64,000 nucleotides of DNA. Source: Melampsora larici-populina 98AG31. Its lineage: Eukaryota; Basidiomycota; Pucciniomycetes; Pucciniales; Melampsoraceae. Within the stretch, counting starts at the first letter, position 1; each line of letters opens with the position of its first letter. The notes below the pieces were generated by a model. It saw nothing but the letters and a program-made list of their open reading frames with translations, searched no databases and was not told the origin of the DNA. The translations under genes were made by a program, and so were the position numbers. The stretch is taken from the NCBI RefSeq assembly GCF_000204055.1, contig NW_006768856.1:72050-136049 (forward strand), read 5' to 3'. Positions 44,428 through 56,900 of this stretch are shown in pieces.

Positions 44428-47193
44428 ATGGTAGAAGGCCTAAAACATAAACTGATCATCTTATTTGAAATTCTAATCATCACCACAACTTTAATCACTG
44501 GATTTTATTTACCAGGAAGTGCTCCTAAAGATTATTCAGAAGGTGATCTAGTTCCACTCTTGGTCAATGCACTCACTCCTCAATTATCTCAACATTCAAA
44601 ATTGAAAAGTGTACTTTCATTTGATTATTATCATCCTCAATTTCATTTTTGTAAACCTTTGAATGATGAACCCAAAAGTCAACGTGAATCTTTTGGTAGT
44701 ATTTTGTTTGGTGATCGACTTTATAATTCTCCTTTTGAGGTGAGTTTTTATATTTTTATCAGAAACTTCATTTAACAACCTGTGCTCGTTTATGGAAGAT
44801 CTATGAATTTATATGGTTTGTATTTCAAATAGATTCGAATGAGGAAAAATGAAACATGTAAAAAACTTTGTGATACGGTCATTCCTGGAGGACAAGATAC
44901 AAAGTTTATGAATACAGCCATCAGAGAACATTATGCTCTTAATTGGCTAGTTGATGGTACATTCTCTTCAAAATTTCGCGAAATCTTTTCAATTCTTCTG
45001 ATGATCAAGTGATTCTTATGGAAACATTAACCCTTGGATAATCTTTATAGGTCTTCCGGCTGCTGAAATGAAACGCGATGATCGGACGGGAAAGACGTTT
45101 TATTCGATTGGATTTGGCTTAGGAAAAGAAGGTCCACCTCCTACGCTTCATAATCATTACAATATCTTTTTAGAGTTAGTTTTGATGAGTTTCATTTGGT
45201 ATCATATTTGAGATAAATCCTTAACTTTTGATTTCGGTTTATAACTTAGATACCACATGCGAGATGGACAGTATCGTGTGGTAGGTGTATTGGTTTGGCC
45301 AACCTCGGTTGGTAAGAATTCTGGCGGAGAACAAACTTGCGAATCTGAAGAAACTTTAACTCTGAAAGAAGATGGCGATAATCCGATCAGCTACACATAT
45401 AGTGTCATTTGGACTGTCAGTAATCGAATCTTCTGGACTGTTGCGTTTTTAGAAATTCTTGATGTTGAACCTTTTGATTTTCATTTACACAGGAATCCAA
45501 GACTCCTTGGGCAACTCGATGGGATAATTACCTATATATCTTTGATCCTCAGATACATTGGTTTTCATTAGTCAAGTTTGTATTGTCTTTAAAAGCATGA
45601 TCTATTCTCGACACTTACTGAATCTACACCTACCTTTTCGACTCCCCTAATCATTAGTTCTATAGTGATCGCCCTCTTCTTGTGCGTGATGGTCGGTATG
45701 ATTCTCATAAGAACCGTCAATCGGGATATTGGAAGATACAATGCAATCGATCAGATAGATGATGTTCAAGAAGACTTTGGATGGAAATTAGTTCACGGTG
45801 AAGTCTTTAGATCACCAGAAAGACCAATGTTATTATCAGTCGCTGTAGGTAGCGGTGCTCAATTGGTGGCTATGGCAGCTGTCACTCTAGGTTAGCCATC
45901 GTTCTATTCGACTTACCTTAACATCACACTAACCATTTATCCTCGCCGTAGCATTTGCTCTGCTGGGCTTCCTCTCGCCTGCTAATCGTGGTAGTCTATC
46001 TACTGTGATGATCATCACTTGGACTTTATTCAGTTATATAGCTGGATACGTGAGCACGAGGCTTTATCAAACCTTAGGAGGATTCTCGTTCAAACAAAAT
46101 ATTGTGGTCACAGCTTGCTTATTTCCAACGTAAGATCAAATCTCTTTGTGATGAGACGTTGAATTCTTGGATCTCTGATCCCTTATATCACCTCACAGAA
46201 TCTTATTTGCGGTCCTCAATTTCCTTAATTTCTTTTTGGTCGCATCTGGAGCTGCTGGAGCAGTACCATTCGGTACGTCTCTCCCCTCATTTCGCTCACA
46301 CAAACTTTGATACCTAAATGTGAATTTGACTCTTCCTAATAAACTTAAAATAGGTACAATGCTAGCCGTCATCGTCCTCTGGTTCCTCATCTCTCTTCCT
46401 CTAAACGTTCTAGGTTCGATCATGGGATCTAGAAAAGGACCACTCAAGATTCCCGTAAGAGTCAATCAAATCCCACGTCAAATCCCTCCAACAATTTGGT
46501 ATATGCAGTTCTGGCCTTCAGCTTTGATGGCTGGGATCTTACCGTTTGGTGCTGGGTTTATTGAATGTAAGTATTTGGGTTCTTTGTTTTTTTCAAAGGG
46601 TTTCATTTGGTTTTGTACTTTGAAGATATTGAGGTTCGTCTTGAGGTTCTGTTTAGGTTATTTTTTGTTGTCTTCTTTGTTTGGTAGTAAGGTTTATTAT
46701 GCTGCTGGTTTCTTATTTCTTACATTCGGGTCAGTTGAATATCTTTTTAATCTTTCAGTACTCATTATCTATCATCTGATGAAACCTTTGATTCTTCTTG
46801 GTTATAATTCAGAGTGGTGGCTCTCACTACAGCTACAGTCACGATTTTGATGTGTTATTTTCATTTATGTCAAGAAGAATATAGATGGCAAGAAAGAGCA
46901 TTTGTGACGGGTGGCGCAAGTGCTTTTTGGTTAATTGGATATGGACTTGTTTATGCTACTAGACTTTCACTTGATGGATTGGCTTCGATTGCACTTTATG
47001 TGGGATATTTAATGCTTATTGCTCTTTTAGATTTTTTGGTAAGTCTTTCTTTTCTCGCGAATTGCCATCCTGTCGTGATGGTTTAGGTATTGATGGGATT
47101 CTTTTGGGATGCTTTTAGGTGACGGGATCAATAGGATATATTGCTACATTTTTCTTTTTACAAAGGATATACTCAAGAATTAGGATTGATTAA
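44428..47193 (+). CDS. Transmembrane 9 superfamily protein (EMP70/TMN family)
   Basis: A nonaspanin of Golgi/endosomal membranes. From ATG 44428: a cleavable or anchor hydrophobic N-terminus (KLIILFEILIITTTLITG) followed at once by FYLPGSAPKDYSEGD, the family's luminal signature (FYLPG.AP.DY..GD). The luminal domain includes LPFDYYHPQFHFCKP-like sequence, ENLGSILFGDRLYNSPFE-type block and CESEETL. Then WFSLVNSIVIALFLCVMVGMI begins the membrane region, with RDIGRYNAIDQIDDVQEDFGWKLVHGEVFR and at least eight further hydrophobic segments, including FAVLNFLNFFLVASGAAGAVPFG, SALMAGILPFGAGFIE, and TILMCYFHLCQEEYRWQERAF. The C-terminus reads QRIYSRIRID; R-x-D resembles the K-x-D Golgi-retention signal of the family. 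About eight introns; no breaks seen. TAA is at 47191-47193. Confidence 0.95.
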
Positions 47194-47915
47194 ATGATGA
47201 TGGATTAAATTTTCAAGATAGAAATTGTTGTGCTAAATTACTAAAACGAAATCAAGCTTTCTGATAATATTTTCTTTTGGAAAAAGAAAATCAAGAGTAT
47301 CAATCTTTATTTTTACAAATTGAAAATTGATTTATTTATTGTTTCTTTCTTTTCTGTAAAGCTTTTTTTTGCTTTTTTGTTCACTTGAAGCCATTGAGCA
47401 TTTTTTGATATTCTGTTTTTTTTCATTGGGGAAATGAATGAAGAATTTGAAACATCAGTTTTGAGGTTTCATTGTTTTTGGGGAGTTTTGATTTGAGAGC
47501 TGTCAAAAGCATGAGGATTGGGAGGTCAAACTTGGCTTCATGGTGTTTTCTTTGGCATGATCAAGAGGGTTTGAAAGTATCATGGAGATTGCTTATCAAA
47601 GGATTGGTAGACTTTGTAAACTTCTTTTGTCATGGTTTTGAGATAATCTCATCACGCGATCGTCTCGATCATAAAACATAAAAGGAAACGGTTTCGCTTG
47701 AGCTCATCATAAAGAATCAAAATACCGTATGAATAATACTATGAAGAAGAATCACATACCTTCAATTAATAAAAGGAGTCAATAACACAATCATCAATCA
47801 TGGCAAAAGGATAGGTCTGGAATCAAACCAAAGAAATAAGGGATTTGAGAGCAAACTGTAAGGAAACAATTCACTTACAAATTGAATGTGGAATTCCGAG
47901 TACATAAAAAGAATA
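47194..47915. other. Convergent 3' spacer
   Basis: AT-rich region between the TM9 stop and the aquaporin stop. No gene or element recognised. Confidence 0.55.
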
Positions 47916-49598
47916 TCAATCTGTAGTTTCTTTTCTCGGATTAGGTCCAGGATGTGGGTTCGCATTAATTCCTTCTTCATAATGCCAAGAGATAAGTTTA
48001 TAAACTAAACCACCCAACTAAGATCCAACAACCAAATCAACGAGATACCTTAAGCTTTAAATCGTAAGGAGTTCCAAATCAAGAGAATGGAAGAAATAAA
48101 TAAATGCACAAACCATTGTGGCTGGGATATTAGTAAGTGTGGCAAGGGCCACATAACGATGATTTGAAAATACTCTACCACCGTAAATCATGCTGGTTCC
48201 TATTTGTCTATCAGTATAAAGGAGGTTTTCTTTAGTATCTTTGCGGAATTTATTGGGTACACGAGGAGAGTATATTTACCCGCCTAAACCACGAGCTGTG
48301 TTGAGGACAACAGTGTTCAATCCGAAACTGATGATGGCGATAAAGTAACCTATACCACTACATACCAAAGATTCACGAGTATATATCAGCAGTCTTTCAA
48401 GGTCTCATCATGTCAGTGTCACCTGGCCATCTTTCCTCATTTTCTTTTCTCATATCTTTCGTATAAGCAAATGAAAGTAAAGACGTACATGATGAAAGGA
48501 ATGCTAGCTCTACTCATCAACGGATTTCTCAAATCAATAGCTCCAAAGATCAATAATCCAAGTACAGCACTAGCAATAAATTCACCAAAGAACACACTGG
48601 AAGCCAAATTTCACACAGATGCTCAGTCAGTTCAATTTCCTACAGAAGAAACAAATTAAACAGATGATGACATACCGACCAAGGTTTTGATTAGGTCCAG
48701 GAAAGAATCCACCCACACCAGCAGGACCAGTAGAAGAATAAATCAAATCTTCTCTACCATTTGATCTTAATGCATTTTCAAGTGTATTAAGAGATTGACC
48801 ATAAATACCATAAACCACAAGGGTTGCAAGAATTGAACCTAAGAGTTGAAAAAGTATATATGGTAAAACTCGATATTTTGGAAACCCTCTAAAAATCTAT
48901 AAAAAAAGGTGTAGAAATTTATTGCGGTTTTTTTGTTAGGTTTGATTCTTTTGGACAAATAAAGAGGAAATAGTTTAACCAACGGCAAAACTGAGGGATA
49001 CACCTGGACTCAAATGTGAGCCTGAGACGTGGGCTGTGAGGATGATACCAATAATAATTCCAAACCTACAAAGATATCGAATTCGGTCAACCAGAGCTTC
49101 AGTACGAGAAATTCAGATCATTGTGGAAGAGAAGGAAAACATGACGTACGTATATGCGAAGGCGATCTAAATGTATGCACGCCGTAAGAACACCAAGGGA
49201 GTGAACCAAATGAGTGATATCAAGGGAGAAAAACTTCAACCGTAAGAGTAATACAGTGTGAATGATTGATGAATCAAAGAAAACAAAAGCTCACATTCAA
49301 AAGACTACCAAACCCCGGCCTATTAGTAGCAGAAGAAAGTATAAAAGCTTTCCAAGAAATCGTTTTCAAATCCAAAAAAAGACATTCAAGATTCAGATCG
49401 ACACGAATATATCAGATATTTGATTACTTTTTTGAAAAAAAGAAGATATGTTATACCTGCAGTAGCAGCTTCACCAGGTAAAACGTACAAGAATACACCT
49501 ACTAATTCTGCTATACAATGAATCAACAAAATCAATGGACGAGATGATGATGATGGTTTCTTATAGCTTGCTTGAGCAATTTCAGGATCATGATTCAT
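47916..49598 (-). CDS. Aquaporin/aquaglyceroporin (MIP family) with altered NPA boxes
   Basis: Membrane channel for water and small solutes. From ATG 49598: MNHDPEIAQASYKK, RPLILLIHCIAELVGVFLYV (helix 1 with the AE.. motif), GIIIGIILTAHVSGSHLSPGVSLSFAVG (helix 2 and loop B), then IFRGFPKYRVLPYILFQLLG, a loop with GGFFPGPNQNLG, FFGEFIASAVLGLLIFGAID, GYFIAIISFGLNTVVLNTARGLGG (loop E), NHRYVALATLTNIPATM, and a last exon LGGLVYKLISWHYEEGINAN ending RKETTD (TGA 47918-47916). Six hydrophobic segments are present. The first NPA box is SPG and the second is NTA, with GLG in place of the usual DLG/DFG. Such variation is known in some fungal MIPs but affects selectivity. About eight introns. A frame running on to 48057 without the last splice would be shorter and less family-like. 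Confidence 0.88.
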
Positions 49599-49751
49599 GA
49601 TGAAGTTGTAAAAAGTAAAGTGTTAGTAAGTAAGACTCTTTTGATGATGATGATAATGGATCTTAATGAAAGTTTTTGATTTCCAAAAGGAATGTTGAGA
49701 AATTGATCATCATAGAGGTTATGTAAAAGAAGTATGGATTAGTTTACCATT

Positions 49752-51174
49752 TACGGAAGCCCTGAGCGTGGGGTCCGCCAACCCTCTTAAACACATACAT
49801 ACAACTACCGCCTACTACATACATCCAACGTCACATCTCATATGCCCATCCTTGCCCATCACCAATTTGAGCCACCTCTCCGTCATCGACTCTTCGACTC
49901 ACCTGCTGCTCACGATCTCATTCCACTCGACCTCAAGCTGTATTTCCGATATCGTCCATCCTGCTCCAGAAGTCACGTGCAAATACCAATCCTCACTCAA
50001 AACATGATAACCCAATGGATGGGTTTCAAGATTAACATGGTGGCAAAATGATATCAAGGGAATCGGGGTGCTTTTTGCTGTGATGACTCTTCTAGACTCG
50101 CTGTAGATTACCCAATGAGTACGATCACATTACTGGCTCGACCTCGCGATATCACAAAGGATAACCACCCCTGCTGGTCTCGACTTGAGGCAAAACGTTC
50201 AACGGGCGAAATGCAGATGTCCGAACTTGAATTTCTTGCTCGTTTGAACGCCAGCTACACAATTGAGACTCGACGTGCGGAACTTCCTACATCAAAGGCA
50301 ACCCCATGTATTCCAATCTGGATCGCCTGCGATTGGTAGCTAACAGGCAATCTGTCAAGAAGGTGAACAGGACGATGAAACGTTGACTGGGGAGCAGTAA
50401 AGGGATTTGGTCAACCAACCTGTTTGGATCTTTATGGTAAGGTGATCAGCTCGATAGAAGGAAGGTAAATTTTCATGTTCAACTTCAACACTCAGTTGCT
50501 TTGGCCCATTTCAAATTTGCGCATTCACTACATAACTCAGTCTTTTGATAAAATTACTACATCCAAGGTGGGGCTCTGTTTGAAGGTCAGGAAGTGTTGA
50601 TGTGGCTTGAACCAGCCTCTAGCTCCATAGATGTTGGCTGTGATTGCAGGCTAGACTTTCTCAAATCATCTCTCAATAATGATTACAATCTTTTTCAAAA
50701 ACTGTCTCATCAAGTGGTGTCTCTAGCTGTTGAATTTTGTCATAGAGAATTATAAGTTTAACCTTAGTCAATAATTGTTCATTGTTGAAAACCCAGCTTG
50801 CGAGCTTTGCTGTAGAATGTTTGTTTTTGCTGTTTTCTACAATTTTAGTGATTATAAGTGAAATGAAAAAGAGAAAGGCGTTCGAAGTTGAACAGAGGTA
50901 GTGAATTTGATATCGTTGGGGTTAGTTGAATCAAAGTCTTGCTCTGTCGTCCAAGGGTGAGCTCAATGCGCAAAGAGATGGGGATGGATGGAGATGAAGA
51001 AGCCTCTACATATGTAGGCCGAGTCGAATTGGTGCGCCAAACGCGTGGAAGCACCACAGAAATGGGTTGAATTTGATTTTAGAGATGTTGAAGTTTGAAG
51101 TGGTGAGCTTTTGAGCGGTGGTGTTGTGTATGTGTTTAAGAGGGTTGGCGGACCCCACGCTCAGGGCTTCCGTA
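49752..51174. mobile_element. 1,423-bp non-autonomous TIR element
   Basis: The ends TACGGAAGCCCTGAGCGTGG.. and their complement match over about 50 bases with one or two differences. ACCATT flanks both sides (49746-49751 and 51175-51180). No transposase or other convincing ORF is inside, and frames near 51118 are made by the TIR. The element begins about 150 bp upstream of the aquaporin start codon. Confidence 0.85.
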
Positions 51175-52278
51175 ACCATTGCATATATCTATCTTTCTGA
51201 CGTCATCGAGCTTCAAGTCTTTGATTGGTGTTTAATGGTCAACAGCTTTTCAATGAAATTGAGAATCGATCTGCTGCAGATTAAACCTCATAAGCACACA
51301 GCTGACTACAATTCAACGCCATCATCACGAGGAGCAAGGAGACTGAGACCACCGGCTTAGACATTACTCACGAGGTTTAATAAAAGTAACATACACAGGT
51401 CAGCAGGGAATTGCACCATGGTCACTTGCTCAGAAGTCCATTCGAATTGACCACTCCTGGAGGGTCGTGATCATCTTTTGAAGAGCTCGATGTGGTTTCT
51501 TCTTCAGGGTACGAAATCATCAGCTTGAAAGTCAAGAAGGCCAAGGAGATCTTCTCGTTAGATAAGTGGTCAGATTACATAAGCTCATGACTGACTGATC
51601 ACAGCTCCGATTACCAAGCCAACTCAGATAAGCCTTCCTCTCTTCTTCATGAAGGATTGAGTAGACCAAGAATAAGCTGAGTTGTACATCACGGGGCGAC
51701 TTTTGAGCGCGAGACGCGGGCCAGGTGATCAAGATGAGTCGCTGAGTGGATTTCACTCGGTGACAATGTAAAATCCACTCAGCGAACGACCATGTGTGAT
51801 GACCAAGGTACATATCGGTCATCACGTGGTTTTGCTCGATTCTGGGGCAGTGTGACCATCACGGTGCCACCACGTCACGTTGGTTTTCAAGACCTTTTCA
51901 CTTTGATTGGATTAGTTTGTTTTATTTTTTGGCACATGAGATTAGAAGAAGGTATGAAAGAAAAATCAGAATCAAATTAGATCTTGGTGAAAGTCATGGA
52001 TGGGCATTTCAATGGAATTTAGAAATTAAGAAAACAAAGAAAAGATAAAAGATTTAATGCATGATTTGCTTTATTTTTATTTTTATTTTGTTAATGCATG
52101 AAGATCATGAGTTGAGGTTAGGGAAGACAGAAGAGAAGGGTTTGGTTTGAGTTTCAATCCATGATGACAATTTGGAGATCATATCCTGTTTTGGACACCT
52201 TCTCAGCAGAGTTTTTATGTTCAACTTCACTTATGTTTGACACTCATTTTCAAGATTATGGTCACAGGTAAGATTTTA
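51175..52278. other. Spacer with one hairpin
   Basis: No gene recognised. A 13-base stem GCTGAGTGGATTT pairs with AAATCCACTCAGC at 51741-51783 around an 17-base loop; its role is unknown. Confidence 0.45.
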
Positions 52279-52508
52279 AAACCTATGCAAAAATTTGTGC
52301 AAGTTTTTGTGCAAATTCTGTGCAAGACATGAATAGAAGTTGCACTCATATTGCACGGATCTTGCACATTGTTTTTGCGCATTGTTTTTGCACGGTTCTT
52401 GTGCCAGTTGGAACAAAATAGTTGGGTTGTCACAAAATTTAACACACAATATTATATTGGTGCAAGGAATCTTGCACATTTGGTCTTGCACAGTTTTTGC
52501 ACAGGTTT
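52279..52508. mobile_element. 230-bp TIR element packed with TTGCAC/GTGCAA words
   Basis: The left end AAACCTATGCAAAAATTTGT and the complement of the right end AAACCTGTGCAAAAACTGTG match with few changes, continuing into GTGCAAG. More than ten GTGCAA or TTGCAC words lie inside in both orientations. There is no clear target duplication. Read as a MITE with subterminal repeats. Confidence 0.65.
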
Positions 52509-53910
52509 GAGGACCATAAATGTATAGTGGAAACCACCAAGAGGCAAGAAGCCACAGACCAGTTGATTTGTAATTATAACAAACAACCCGAATTTCATTT
52601 TGGTGTACCCTTGACTATCAAAATCAAAATCAAAAACATAAACTTCAAAATCATAAACTTCAAAAATTAGTCTTCTGAAGATATTTTCAACTAGCTCTGA
52701 GGTCTGAAGAAGAGGACCCCGAAAATATTTTGATTTGTGAAGTGAGAGGTATTTGTGAGTTTGGCAATGTTTTTTTTGAAAATTACTTAATTACTCACAA
52801 ACTCACAACTTTTCAAAAATCTGCCAATAGGTCTTACAACAACTGTAAACATGTGACAGTTTCATATAAAACTCTCCCTGATAGCCTGCTGAAGCCTATT
52901 CCAAGTGCAAGTGCATTGCCCAAACCAAAAAATCCCTTCATTCCACTTGATCTCATTCTTACATCCATCATTCTTTTCCTATTTGTTTGCCAATCACTAT
53001 GTATGATATATTGGTCCTAATTCTCAGATCATCATTCACCTAGTGAGTGATGTTTGTAGAAAACCGAACCTTGTAAAAAGAATACAGTTGTTTAAGATGA
53101 TCTTTGAAATCATCTTAAACTTCATGAGTAATGTTGATGGATATCATACAAATCTTTCATATATATACTTGTGATTTTCCTTGTGATGTCATCTTGTAAC
53201 TGTGATGCATGATGATTGTTTTTTAAATAATTGCCACAACTTGCTTTTCTACAGCAAACACCAAGAAGAAAAATCAAACTTGTTTTCAACAGAACTTGCT
53301 CAGAAAAAGAATCTCTGCACATTGTAAGTCCAATGCTCCTTATAATGAGTCCAGAGAAAGACTTTGTAGCTGATCATAAAAAGCAACACTCGGTGGAATA
53401 AACATTGAGCGGACAGTGAGTGAAAACGGGCAAAGTGTTGTCGGTCAAATTCGGGATAGACTGGAGTCTAGTTTCAGGTTGATTTTTTTTGAGTGATTTG
53501 GGGCTCCACAGAAGCTGAGCTGAAGTGTTTTGATGATCGATGAAGATTGAAAAGGTGTTGTTTGAGAATTGAATTTTGATTTGGATTGGATGAAGAAGTG
53601 TTTCAGAGTTAAATTTGAAATTGAAAATTAAGTTTTGATGTTGATCTGGGGTCTCTTGCTGTTTGATGAGCTTTCTTTAACCAAACGATCATTACATTTT
53701 TAAAAGTCTTTAAGACCCAATCCGCGTCTCGATTCACGAGTCACGACTAGGTAGGTATTGATAGGTAGCCTAGCAATCAGATTCACATCAAATCAGGATT
53801 AAGTTGAGAATCGATTGAGAAATTATCTTGTTTACTCTCATTTTCGTTAAATTCATTCATTCATTCATTCCATCAAATCACTTCACACTCTCTTGACCAA
53901 CTCACTTAAC
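52509..53910. other. Spacer and upstream region of the RAX2 gene
   Basis: No gene recognised. An (ATTC)n microsatellite of five units lies at about 53850-53870, in the probable 5' leader just before the RAX2 start. Confidence 0.5.
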
Positions 53911-56900
53911 ATGTTCACTTCTCATCCTCCGATCTTCTCAATTCTCTTCACCATCACTATCACTATCGTTCTAATCCCAACTCATCCCGTCTCAGCCGCA
54001 TCTTCATCAAAATCATCTCAACTTCCTATCATCGATTGGTCAGCACTCGGGAACGTCGCTTTACTCGGTTCTTTCTCTGGTCTATCAATCTATAACGCTT
54101 CAACTTCAAATTCAACTTTCGATCCTTCTCATTCTACCATCATCTCATTAGATACTTCATCTCAATCTGAACCTCAACCTTTAATCTCTCTCGGTACTAC
54201 AAATCAAGGTGGTTCGATTCATACCATCTGTCAATCAAACAATAAACTTTACATTGGTGGTTCTTTCAATTCGATCAACTCTGTCAATCCTCTCTCTAAT
54301 ATTGCAGTCTATGATCCTAGCTCAAACTCTTTTGAAGGTCTTGCTCAAGGTCTTGATGGTCCGGTTTATACTATCTCTTGTGATAATGATCCTAATCTGA
54401 TCTGGATCGGTGGATCTTTCAACTCGCCCGTCGGAGTCTCCGATTCTTCATTCGGTCCTAATATCATCACCTGGTCGCCTTCAAGCTCTTCATGGAAACC
54501 TGCTCCTTTCGTAGGTCTCAATGGTCCTGTTTGGTCAATTCAAGAAACCACATCGAAATCAGGTCGTAGTCTTATCCTAGGTGGCTCATTCTCTGTCCTC
54601 ATCGATTCTCCAAATGGCACAACCTCAAAAGGTGGAATCGCTTCTTCTCCTACATCTGCCAATCAAGCTGCACAAGAAGCTGGCGCGCCTGCCAACTTTA
54701 CTTCTTTAGGCTCATCACTCACTCCAATCTCATTAACTCAAGCTTCGGTCTCTGCTCAACCTAGCTCAACTCTCGATGGCTATAACACGGCCAAGAATAT
54801 CTTTTGTCCGCCTGGTATTGATGGACCTGGGAGCAGTTGGCTACTTGATGGGGCTCATAATGACGGTCTCTTTACTGTCAATCTTGGTCAGGCAGTTCAA
54901 GCTGGTGGAATCAGGCTGGGCAACACTTTTGCTGATGGAGGTGCTACTCACGAGTTCCAGTAAGCTCGGAATCATTCTGATCTTTCAATGAACCTCTTTC
55001 ACCTTGACAAACTTGCTCTTTATCTTTCTGTAGAATCGTCTCTATACCCGATAATACTGTTTTACAGCTCACATTAATAGACCCAATCACCCAACAGTTA
55101 TCAACCTGTCAAACTAATTGTACTCTGGCCAGAGATGTTGCTATACCATACGAAGATTTCTTATTCCCCAATGGGACTACTTTAACTGGATTTCAAATCG
55201 TGATTAAATCAAAATATGGAAATGTGGCTGGCTTTCATCTTATTCAATTACTTTCGACTGGCAACACTGCTTATGCGGTCAGTCGTCTCAATGGTGATAG
55301 CAATAATCAATGTACAAGTGGACTTGGTTCAATGGGTGGCAACAGTTCTTCTTCAACTACGGGTACTTGGACTGAAGCGACCACTAATGCTAATCTTCCT
55401 GGTACAACCAAACCTGTCTTGATGTCGGCTGTTCAGAGTGGCACATCTCCCAATAATGGTCCTAGTCTCAGTTGGAATGTTTTTGTAGCTCAATCTGGAG
55501 TATATGACATCTCAGTCTATCTACCTGGTTGTCAAAACATGGGCAATTGTGATAAGCGTACACAAGTTAATGTGATGGTTCAACCTCTCGGCGCAGGTAA
55601 TACATCACCGACTATTACTAAAGTTGATCAGTCAAACCAGCAAGATTCTTCTGTGGTCGTTTACAATGGCACTCTAACAGCAACCGGTCAAGGTGGAGGC
55701 GTCAGGATCACTATGCGACTCGCTGAGACCGCCGGACGCGATGTAGTGATTGTAGCAGATCAAGCCATCTTACGAGCTCATTCTTCTAACGGAATCACCA
55801 GTGGTATCCTTTCTCATGGTCTATTTGAGTTCGTCATGGAAGGAGCTGGCGCGTTTGGTGATGGGGCGGTCGCCTCTGCTGGACTTGATGCAGCTTCAAC
55901 TGCTAGTGCTCTCAAACTCACGACCACCACAGCTTTGGACACGCTCGGTACTCAATTTGATTCGAATGTGACAGTCAAGAGTATCGTATTCAGTGATCCA
56001 TCGACAGTCTTTGTGTCTGGAGATTCGTTAAATACCTCTTCGAGCTTTGGTACTGTCCTTCGTCCTAGCACGAGCTCGTCTGCTATCATTCCCAATGGTG
56101 GATTAAATGGAAATGTGGATAGTTCGATCATCTTGGACGGGTATCTCTATGTTGCTGGTAACTTTACATCAACAGTCGATCGACAAGTTGTTGGACTGGA
56201 TGGGCTCGCTCGTTGGCATTACAGTCAAGTTGGCACATCTTGGGAACCACTTAGGGATGGATCTGGTTTGATTGGTCAAATTGTGAAATTAACGGCACTC
56301 AACAATATGATCTTTGCAATCAGTTCAGGCGCAGGCACAACGCAGCAATCCGGTCGATCTATGGCGGCTTATGATCCAGTGAATTCGAGTTGGGCCGCAG
56401 GATCGAATGGATTCCTTTTGGGAAATTTGACAGCCATGTTAGGATCTGGTGCGACCAAGCTCTATCTGGCTGGAAACATTGCCGGAGCTGCGTCTTTCGC
56501 TGCTCCGGGTGGTGCTTTCCTTTCGACTAATCCTCAGCTAGCCACCGTTACCCCATTAGGGTTTCAAATGAATGACACAGCTACTATCAACGAGACCGCA
56601 GTGTATAAGACTATGACGACTAATCCTGATAGTTTTCCGGTATTATCAAAACGTTGGGTGCTAGAGGAAGAACAGTCAGGCCTTATGTTTGATACTGGTA
56701 GAGATACTGAATTGGAGGATATGATCTTTGGAACATTAACATCAGAAGATCAAACCGTCAATCCGTTCTCAATCTTATCATTACCAAAATCTTTTACTCG
56801 ACGTCAGACAACTACAACAAGTCCAACTCAATCTTCTACTCCTTCATTTGCTCTTGCTTCAACACCAGGAGCTGCAATCTTGGCTGGATCGTTTTGGAAA

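Noticed and set aside
51118..51360. ORF at 51118-51360
   Set aside because: It begins inside the right TIR of the 49752-51174 element and has no conserved features.
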